A DNA stretch of 19,765 bases, from the NCBI GenBank assembly GCA_946480295.1, contig CAMLIT010000084.1:1-19765 (forward strand), given 5' to 3'. The notes under the pieces were generated by a model. That model had not been told where the DNA came from, did no database searches, and was given only the letters and a program-made list of their open reading frames with translations. The position numbers and the translations under genes are program-made. The stretch comes from an uncultured Gemmatimonadota bacterium. Its GTDB lineage: Bacteria > Gemmatimonadota > Gemmatimonadetes > Gemmatimonadales > Gemmatimonadaceae. Positions 14,413-19,765 of the stretch are shown in pieces; the stretch's first letter is position 1, and each line of letters starts with the position of its first letter.

Positions 14413-15168
14413 TCACGCCTTCCTGGAAGTGAGCGCGAACCGCGCCCCCTGGGGATCGCAGCACTCCGCGACGCGACTGCCGTCGGGGACGTCGTGCACG
14501 TGCAGGACGGTGCCGCCGAGCTGGCCCACGCACGCGGCGGCGCGATCGACGTCGGCCACGCGCACGTAGAGCAGCCACTGCGGCGGCACCGCGAAGGTGC
14601 GCGACGCATCGTAGATCCCCCCGTAGCTCTCCCCGCCAACGCCGTACATCTGGTACACGCCACCCGCCCCCAGCTCGACGGACCGCGTCCGCTCCCACCC
14701 GAACAGGCTGGCGTAGAACTCGAACGCCGCCGCGGTATCGCTCGTGACCAGCTCGTGCCACGCAACGCAGCCGACGCGCGTCCCCTCGCAGACCGGCTGT
14801 GCGGTCCTCGGCGCGTACACCGAGAACACGGCGCCCTGCGGGTCGGCGAGGACGGCGAAGCGCCCGGTGTCGGGAATGTCGGTCGCGGGGACATAGACGC
14901 GCGCGCCGAGGGTGCGGGCGTGGGCGACCGTCGCGTCGACGTCGTCGCAGCCGATGTACGGCATCCAGTGCGACGGCGCGCCGCCCTGCGCGGCGTCGAC
15001 GGGGAGCGCCATCAGCCCGCCGAGGGGCGTGTCTCCGTTGGTCCAGACCCAGTACGGAGTCGGGGAGCTCTCGTACGGCGCCGCGTGCCACCCCGTGACC
15101 CCCGGATAGAAGCGCACGGCCGACTGTGGGTCGGACGTCATGAGCTCGTACCAGAGGAAGCGGGACAT
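14413..15168 (-). CDS. Two-domain VOC-fold protein
   Basis: The 251-residue protein consists of two tandem glyoxalase-like domains. Domain one (about 1-120) begins FLWYELMTSDPQSAVRFYPG and closes with GRFAVLADPQGAVFSVYAP. Domain two (about 130-248) begins VAWHELVTSDTAAAFEFYAS, contains LFGWERT and YQMYGVGGESYGGI, and closes SRVAECCDPQGARFALT. This is the common 'VOC family protein' architecture with a probable intramolecular binding cleft; the substrate is not predictable. It is cytoplasmic. On the minus strand its leader is the 7-bp repeat array at 15173-15207, which is pyrimidine-rich, so there is no recognisable ribosome binding site; translation may depend on coupling or a leaderless mode. 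The P450 gene ends 48 bases upstream. Confidence 0.9.
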   Translation of the reverse strand: MSRFLWYELMTSDPQSAVRFYPGVTGWHAAPYESSPTPYWVWTNGDTPLGGLMALPVDAAQGGAPSHWMPYIGCDDVDATVAHARTLGARVYVPATDIPDTGRFAVLADPQGAVFSVYAPRTAQPVCEGTRVGCVAWHELVTSDTAAAFEFYASLFGWERTRSVELGAGGVYQMYGVGGESYGGIYDASRTFAVPPQWLLYVRVADVDRAAACVGQLGGTVLHVHDVPDGSRVAECCDPQGARFALTSRKA

Positions 15169-15172
15169 GCGG

Positions 15173-15207
15173 GCGGGAGGCGGGAGGCGGGAGGCGGACG
15201 GCGGACG
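15173..15207. repeat. 7-bp tandem array in the P450-VOC gap
   Basis: Five uninterrupted 7-bp units on the plus strand: GCGGGAG three times, then GCGGACG twice. It occupies most of the 48-bp spacer between the P450 stop and the VOC start codon, four bases from the latter. Its length could change by slippage. Confidence 0.9.
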
Positions 15208-15216
15208 CCGCCGCTA

Positions 15217-16596
15217 TTATGCCTCTCCGCTCCCCTTCCAGCTAGACGCGCCCTCCACGGGCTCCAGCAGCATCGGGACGGGACCTGCGGGGCGGAGGGT
15301 GATGACCGGTTGGAGCCCAATCCTCTCCTGGCTGGCGCGGCGCAGCCGCCAGCGGCGGGCGAGCGTCGCGAGGACGAGGGTCCCCTCCGTCCAGGCGAAG
15401 CTCTCGCCGATGCACTTGCGCACCCCGGCCCCGAAGGGGAGGTACGCATAACGAGGCAGGGCGGCTTCGCGCTCGGGGAGCCAGCGGTCAGGGTCGAAGC
15501 GGAGCGGGTCGGCGAAGAAGCGCGCGTCGCGGTGCAGGAGCCACTGGCTGGCGAATACCATGGCTCCCCGTGGGATCGTGAACCCGCCGAGCTCCACGTC
15601 GTCCAGCGCCTCGCGGCCGACGATCCAGGCCGGCGGATACAGCCGCATCGACTCGGTGAGGACCCGGCGCGTGTAGTCGAGCCGCGGCAGGTCGTCGATC
15701 CCGGCGGAGCGGTCGCCGAGGACCGCGGCGAGCTCCGCGTGGAGCCGCTGCTCGGCCTCCGGATGCTCGGCGAGGAGGAGCCAGGTCCAGGTGAGCGCGT
15801 TCGCCGTCGTCTCGTGGCCGGCGAGGAAGAGGGTCAGCACCTCGTCGCGGACCTGACGGTCGGACATGCCGCTCGCGTCGCTCTCCGTGTCGTGCGCGAG
15901 CAGGAGCATCGACAGGAGGTCGCCAAGGTCCTTGCCGCTCGCGCGCCGCCGTTCAATAATGCGGAGGATCGTCGCTTCGAGGCGTGCGGAAGCGCTCCGG
16001 AAGCGACGGGTGCTGGGCAGCGGGAGACGTTGGATCAGCTCGAACCATGGGTGGTTCAACCGGTCGAACATGCTCATCACCGTGTCGAGGGCACGGCCGA
16101 TCTCGTCGGCTTCGTCCTCGACGCTGGCACTGAAGAGCGTCATGCCCGCGACGTTGAGGGTGAGGCGCATCATCTCGTCGCGCGCGTCCACGATGGTTCC
16201 CGGCCGCCAGCGCGCCGAGGTCGCTCGCGCCAGCGCGACCATCGTGCCGGCGTAGGCGGCGATCCGCTCGTGGTGAAAGGCCGGCTGCATGAGGCGACGC
16301 TGGCGCAGGTGCAGCTCGCCCTCGCTCGTCAGCAGCCCTTCACCGAGGAGCACGCGGGCGCGCTGGAGCGTGCGCGATTTCCGGAAGTGCCGGTGCTGCG
16401 TGACGAGGAGTTCGCGCACGTGGTCCGGATGATTGAGCAACACGACCGCGCGTCGGCCGAGGCGGGCCATCGCGACATCGCCATACCGTGCGGCCATGCG
16501 CGTGAAGAAGCGCAGCGGATCCCGGCGCGCGAGTTGCAACGCCGCGAACGCGCGCGGGCCGCTCGGACCTGGAGCCATCGGCCTGGGTGTCACCAT
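15217..16596 (-). CDS. Cytochrome P450
   Basis: The 459-residue heme monooxygenase (numbered from ATG 16596) has all key motifs. These are the oxygen-binding I-helix LFLAGHETTANALTW (AGHETT 259-264), the K-helix LTESMR with E315 and R318, the PERF-like FDPDRWLPER, and the heme-ligand loop LPFGAGVRKCIGESFAW with Cys395. FxxGxxxCxG is intact. Sequence style (DLLSMLLLAHD, TFLAGHETT variant) is that of bacterial class I P450s resembling fatty-acid or xenobiotic hydroxylases; substrate cannot be assigned. No membrane anchor is evident, so it is soluble and needs a ferredoxin/reductase encoded elsewhere. TTG 16605 and ATG 16578 are alternative starts, and no strong ribosome binding site separates them. 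It heads the cluster P450-VOC-outer-membrane-DUF2236 and is divergent from the TonB receptor. Confidence 0.93.
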   Translation of the reverse strand: MVTPRPMAPGPSGPRAFAALQLARRDPLRFFTRMAARYGDVAMARLGRRAVVLLNHPDHVRELLVTQHRHFRKSRTLQRARVLLGEGLLTSEGELHLRQRRLMQPAFHHERIAAYAGTMVALARATSARWRPGTIVDARDEMMRLTLNVAGMTLFSASVEDEADEIGRALDTVMSMFDRLNHPWFELIQRLPLPSTRRFRSASARLEATILRIIERRRASGKDLGDLLSMLLLAHDTESDASGMSDRQVRDEVLTLFLAGHETTANALTWTWLLLAEHPEAEQRLHAELAAVLGDRSAGIDDLPRLDYTRRVLTESMRLYPPAWIVGREALDDVELGGFTIPRGAMVFASQWLLHRDARFFADPLRFDPDRWLPEREAALPRYAYLPFGAGVRKCIGESFAWTEGTLVLATLARRWRLRRASQERIGLQPVITLRPAGPVPMLLEPVEGASSWKGSGEA

Positions 16597-16614
16597 CCCC
16601 CGCAATCTATCACG

Positions 16615-18759
16615 ATGAGCCGCCTCTCCCCGACGCTCTCGAGCGTCCGCCTATCGATCCTGACGACCGCCGCCGTGTCCGCGCTCGCGGCGCGTCCGCT
16701 CGCCGCGCAACGCGATTCACTCCCGGTGCACCTCCCCGCGGTCACCGTGACGCGCGACGTCGGCCGCTCGCCGCTCGACCTGCCATACGCGATCACGATC
16801 ATCAGCCCCGATTCCGCCCGTCCTGGCCAGACGCACACCGACCTGACCGACACCTTCTTCATGCTGCCGGGCGTCACCGTCGCCAGCCGTGACAACCCGT
16901 CGCAGGATCCGCGCATCTCGATCCGCGGCTTCGGCTCGCGCTCCGCGTTCGGCGTGCGCAGCATCAAGATCCTGCGCGACGGCATGCCGCTGACGCTGCC
17001 CGACGGACAGACGCCGGTGGACTACCTCGACATGGAGGCGGTGGGGCGCGTCGAGGCGATCCGCGGCAGCGCCTCGGCGCTCTACGGGAACGCCTCCGGC
17101 GGCGTGCGCGATCTGCGCTCGGCGCCCTCGCCCCTCGCGCCGATCGCCCTGCAGGCGCGGAGCTGGACCGGGAGCTACGGGATGCAGCGCCTCTCCGGCG
17201 TCGTCGGGGGCACACTCGGCGCCGGCTCGTACGAGGCGAACATCGGCCGCACGACGACCGACAACTACCGCGACTACTCGCATCAGCGACTGAACAACGG
17301 CTACGGCCGCGCCTCGTTCGAGGCCGGCGGCACGGCGTTCGAGCTGCAGGGGATGGGGCTCGACGAGCCGCTGGCGGAGAACCCCGGCGCGCTCACGAAG
17401 TCGCAGCTCGACAGCGCGCCGCAGATGGCCGATCCGCTCTCCGTGCGCAAGCGCGCGCGGAAGGCCGTGCACCAGCTGCAGCTCGGGGCGTCGGCGCACC
17501 GTGCCTTCCTCTCGGGCGGCGAGCTGTCCGCGCAGGTCTACGGCGGCACGCGCACGCTCTACAATCCGCTCACCTTCGCCATCGTCGGCGTGGACCGGCG
17601 GTCGGGCGGCGCCGGCGCGCGCGTCGTCGTGCCCACGCCGGTCGCGCAGCTGCCGGCGCGGCTCAGCGTCGGCGTCGACGTGCAGCAGCAGAGCGACTTC
17701 CGGAAGAACTGGGCGAACTGCAACGGCCTGACGACACCGACCGCCAACTGCCCCGTCCTGCCGGTGCCCGGCACGCCGACGGCGGGCGCGGAGAAGGGGA
17801 AGCTCCAGCTCGACCAGCAGGAGATCGTGTCGAGCATCGGCCCCTACGTGCGCGAGGAGCTGCCCCTCGGCCGCGTGGACCTGAGCGGCGGCCTGCGCGA
17901 GGACGTCGTGCGCTTCCAGGTGCGCGACCACTTCCTCGCCGACGGGCGGGACGACTCGGGCACGCGCACGATGAACGCCCTCAGCCCGATGCTCGGCGTC
18001 GTCGCGCACCTCGATGATCGGCACGCGCTGTACGCGAGCGCCTCGTCGGCGTTCGAGACGCCGACGACGACGGAGCTGGGCAACCATCCCGACGGATCGG
18101 CGGGGCTCAACCCGGACCTGAAGCCGCAGTACTCGACGACCTACGAGACGGGGCTCAAGGGGCTGCTCGTCTCGCGGGTGCAGTACGACGCCGCGCTGTT
18201 CCACACCGACGTGCGGCAGGAGCTGATCCCGTACGAGGTGCCCGGGTCGGCGGGGCGCACGTACTACCGCAACGCGGGGCGCACGCGGCGCGACGGCGTG
18301 GAGCTGGCCGCGAGCACGTACGCCGGTCCGCTCCTCTTCAGCGCGTCGTACACCTACTCCCACTTCCGCTTCCAGCACTACGTCGTCGACACCACCGACT
18401 ACACGGCGAACGTGATCCCGGGGATTCCCGCCCACCAGCTGGAGGGAAGCGTGACGTTCAACGCGCGGAACCTGTTCGCGGTGGTCGAGGGCCTGGCGAA
18501 GAGCGGGATGTACGTCAACGACGCGAACAGCGCGCGCTCGCCCGGCTACTCGCTCATGAACGTGCGCGTGGGCGGGACGGCGATCTTCGGCTGGCCCTGG
18601 CTCTCGCCGGTGGTCGCGGTGGAGAACGTGTTCGACGAGCGGTACGTCGGCTCGGTCGCGATCAACGCGAGCGGCGCGACGCTGGCGACGACGAAGTTCT
18701 ACGAGCCGTCGCCCGGGCGCACGCTGCTCGTCGGGCTCACGCTGGCGGGTGGGAGGTAG
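16615..18759 (+). CDS. TonB-dependent outer-membrane receptor
   Basis: The 714-residue receptor has a signal peptide ending about ARPLAA (residues 1-31), then a TonB box-like LPAVTVTRDV (about 41-50). A plug domain follows with DLTDTFFMLPGVTVASRDN, RISIRGFGSRSAFGVRSIKI, LRDGMPLTLPDGQT and VEAIRGSASALYGNASGGV. The long beta barrel ends with VVAVENVFDERYVGSVAINA and GRTLLVGLTLAGGR. A surface-loop pair Cys369/Cys379 may form a disulfide. The overall pattern resembles siderophore or related chelate receptors, but ligand is not assignable. The segment after the plug's GNASGGV reads RDLRS where IDLRS-like sequence is usual, a small anomaly. Only 18 bases separate its start from the divergent P450 start, so each promoter must lie within the other gene. 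The frame is open far upstream, antisense to P450/VOC, but that part is not real. Confidence 0.92.
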   Translation: MSRLSPTLSSVRLSILTTAAVSALAARPLAAQRDSLPVHLPAVTVTRDVGRSPLDLPYAITIISPDSARPGQTHTDLTDTFFMLPGVTVASRDNPSQDPRISIRGFGSRSAFGVRSIKILRDGMPLTLPDGQTPVDYLDMEAVGRVEAIRGSASALYGNASGGVRDLRSAPSPLAPIALQARSWTGSYGMQRLSGVVGGTLGAGSYEANIGRTTTDNYRDYSHQRLNNGYGRASFEAGGTAFELQGMGLDEPLAENPGALTKSQLDSAPQMADPLSVRKRARKAVHQLQLGASAHRAFLSGGELSAQVYGGTRTLYNPLTFAIVGVDRRSGGAGARVVVPTPVAQLPARLSVGVDVQQQSDFRKNWANCNGLTTPTANCPVLPVPGTPTAGAEKGKLQLDQQEIVSSIGPYVREELPLGRVDLSGGLREDVVRFQVRDHFLADGRDDSGTRTMNALSPMLGVVAHLDDRHALYASASSAFETPTTTELGNHPDGSAGLNPDLKPQYSTTYETGLKGLLVSRVQYDAALFHTDVRQELIPYEVPGSAGRTYYRNAGRTRRDGVELAASTYAGPLLFSASYTYSHFRFQHYVVDTTDYTANVIPGIPAHQLEGSVTFNARNLFAVVEGLAKSGMYVNDANSARSPGYSLMNVRVGGTAIFGWPWLSPVVAVENVFDERYVGSVAINASGATLATTKFYEPSPGRTLLVGLTLAGGR

Positions 18760-18767
18760 ATCACCGA

Positions 18768-18817
18768 CTGGCGCATTCGGCAAACGACTTGCACGTTGGC
18801 GGAGCGCGCCAGCCGAA
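18768..18817. other. Alternative hairpins after the TonB receptor gene
   Basis: CTGGCGC (18768-18774) pairs with GCGCCAG (18806-18812), and TTCGGC (18776-18781) pairs with GCCGAA (18812-18817). Because the two right arms share base 18812 and overlap in the loop, they are mutually exclusive. No T-run follows, so termination is uncertain. The gap 18760-18858 otherwise holds no feature except the ribosome binding site of the next gene. Confidence 0.3.
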
Positions 18818-18858
18818 GGGTGGCGAGCGTCGCGCGTGTCCCGTAGCAGGAGCCGATC

Positions 18859-19179
18859 ATGATCCGGAAGCCCGTCTCGACCGCCGTGCTGGGCGGCATT
18901 CTCGTCGTGATCTGCGACGATGGGTCGCTGTGGGAGTACGATCCCAACGGGAAGTGGTGTGAGCGCGAGCCCATCCCGGGGACCGCGGCCGGGGTGCGCC
19001 TGGAGAGCGGCCGCCGGTATCAGGGGCCGCACCGGCCGCCGCGGGAGGAGGGGGGCGGGTACGCGGCCGTCGGCCCGAGCTACGAGCGGCGGCAGTCGGA
19101 ACGCCGGCAGCATCGCAACGGCCGGCCCATCCGGGAGCGCGTCCCGGAGCGGCGAGGCCGGCAGCGGCGCGGGACGTGA
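18859..19179 (+). CDS. Small basic protein of unknown function
   Basis: The 106-residue protein starts MIRKPVSTAVLGGILVVICD, then DGSLWEYDPNGKWCEREPIP, and ends in a strongly basic, arginine-rich, low-complexity tail with repeated ERR-type motifs. The ICDDGSLWEYDPNGKWC segment resembles a single blade strand of a beta-propeller, with two cysteines that might pair. I do not recognise the family. AGGAG (18848-18852) six bases before the ATG supports translation. The first 20 residues are mildly hydrophobic but not a convincing signal or anchor. It lies between the TonB receptor and FKBP genes. The stop codon is embedded in the perfect palindrome GTGACGGCCGTCAC. Confidence 0.6.
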   Translation: MIRKPVSTAVLGGILVVICDDGSLWEYDPNGKWCEREPIPGTAAGVRLESGRRYQGPHRPPREEGGGYAAVGPSYERRQSERRQHRNGRPIRERVPERRGRQRRGT

Positions 19180-19190
19180 CGGCCGTCACC
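19175..19190. promoter_or_regulatory. Second CRP/FNR-like palindrome
   Basis: CGTGACGGCCGTCACC contains a perfect 14-bp palindrome (19176-19189, GTGAC-N4-GTCAC), the same arm and spacing as the site at 11837-11852. It overlaps the stop codon of the small basic gene and lies 60 bases before the FKBP start. Confidence 0.4.
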
Positions 19191-19214
19191 CCGAAAGAGC
19201 GAGACGGGGTGGCG
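19184..19214. terminator. Possible hairpin between the small basic gene and FKBP
   Basis: CGTCACCCCG (19184-19193) and CGGGGTGGCG (19205-19214) pair over 10 bases with one G-T pair and an 11-base A/G-rich loop. No T-run follows. It overlaps the palindrome at 19175-19190, so the two structures compete. Confidence 0.4.
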
Positions 19215-19249
19215 CCCGGAGCGGGTACACTGGATTAGCTTTGAGGACC

Positions 19250-19750
19250 ATGCGTACTCGACACCTCCTCACCGGCCTCGCCGCCGCCGTCGCGCTGGTC
19301 GCCAGCGCGGCCTGCTCGCTCTCGGGCAGCACGCAGGTCCAGGAATCGTCCATCGACTGGACGACCGTGCAGTTCGACAGCTCGCTGCACGTCAACCTCG
19401 ACTCGATGACCCACACGCCGAACGACGTGTGGTACCGGGATCTCACCGTCGGCACGGGCGCCACGCTCACGCCGGGGATGACGATCTCCACCCGCTACAA
19501 GGGGTGGCTGACGGACGGCGAGATGTTCGACTCGAACACCGACACGACCGCGCATCCCCAGCCGGCGCAGTTCCCGCTCGGCCAGGGCTGGGTCATCCCG
19601 GGATGGGACGAGGGGCTCGTCGGCATGAAGGTCGGCGGCACGCGCCAGCTCGTGATCCCGCCCTACATGGCCTACGGCCCCTACGGCTACGGCTCGATCC
19701 CGCCGAACGCCGTCCTCGTGTTCGAGGTGACGGTCGTCAGTTCGCCGTAA
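19250..19750 (+). CDS. FKBP-type peptidyl-prolyl isomerase lipoprotein
   Basis: The 166-residue product catalyses cis-trans isomerisation of proline bonds during periplasmic protein folding. A hydrophobic signal ends in SAAC with Cys22 as the likely lipid site (Ser at -3 is not the canonical Leu/Val). The FKBP domain spans about 62-164. Residues matching the FKBP12 active pocket are all present: Tyr83 (RYKGWL), Phe93-Asp94 (FDS), Phe108, Val115-Ile116 and Trp119 (WVIPGWDEGL), Tyr142 (AYG) and Phe158 (LVFEVTV). It is thus likely active and FK506-type. GAGG at 19243-19246 is only three bases from the ATG. A palindrome and hairpin upstream may govern expression. The gene ends 15 bases before the window edge. 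Confidence 0.93.
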   Translation: MRTRHLLTGLAAAVALVASAACSLSGSTQVQESSIDWTTVQFDSSLHVNLDSMTHTPNDVWYRDLTVGTGATLTPGMTISTRYKGWLTDGEMFDSNTDTTAHPQPAQFPLGQGWVIPGWDEGLVGMKVGGTRQLVIPPYMAYGPYGYGSIPPNAVLVFEVTVVSSP

Positions 19751-19765
19751 CTCGAGGGGCGAGGG

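Noticed and set aside
14287..16614. Plus-strand open frame of about 776 codons leading into the TonB receptor
   Set aside because: It is antisense to the P450 and VOC genes, both with clear family motifs; the receptor's signal peptide begins at 16615. The open frame is a by-product of high GC content.

Overview
The window is very GC-rich, with long open frames on every strand, and looks like chromosomal DNA from a free-living Gram-negative soil-type bacterium. A PadR regulator next to a duplicated orphan FtsX-type permease, a TonB receptor, an outer-membrane protein ending in Phe, lipoproteins and a sodium/solute symporter with a small membrane partner best suit Gemmatimonadota or Acidobacteriota. 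That placement is inferred from gene content; no rRNA or other marker gene is present. I count 21 protein genes and see no tRNA, rRNA, CRISPR array, transposase or phage gene.

Layout. 1-360 holds nothing I can call. 361-1482 (+) carries an antitoxin-like gene without a recognisable toxin, a short MORN/YwqK-like protein and a VOC-fold protein. 1521-4547 (+) is a two-gene PadR/permease operon behind a 48-bp inverted-repeat operator. 4705-6703 (+) has an MltR-like protein, a small lipoprotein and a squalene-cyclase-like toroid protein. 6882-9158 (+) is a DUF4383 membrane protein translationally coupled to a three-HAMP chemoreceptor. Facing it are a solo NFACT-R protein and, beyond a strong hairpin, a symporter operon (9155-11626, minus). 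A 340-bp divergent control region with a CRP/FNR-like palindrome separates the symporter from a DHFR/RibD-fold reductase (11967-12530, +).

The most unusual part is 12531-16596. A minus-strand cluster reads cytochrome P450, two-domain VOC protein, predicted outer-membrane beta-barrel protein, then a DUF2236/MpaB-type oxygenase. The last gene loses its family homology exactly at a 7-bp tandem repeat and continues into repeat-rich DNA with 9-bp-periodic arrays and a long inverted repeat. A second 7-bp array fills the gap between the P450 and VOC genes. Divergent from the P450, with only 18 bp between start codons, is a TonB-dependent receptor (16615-18759, +). The window ends with a small unknown basic protein and an FKBP-type prolyl isomerase lipoprotein.

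Functional reading (inference): the divergent TonB receptor and the P450/VOC/outer-membrane/DUF2236 cluster could form an uptake-and-oxidation locus for a hydrophobic or chelated small molecule, now damaged at its distal gene by repeat-mediated change. The other genes are mostly housekeeping, envelope or small regulatory units.
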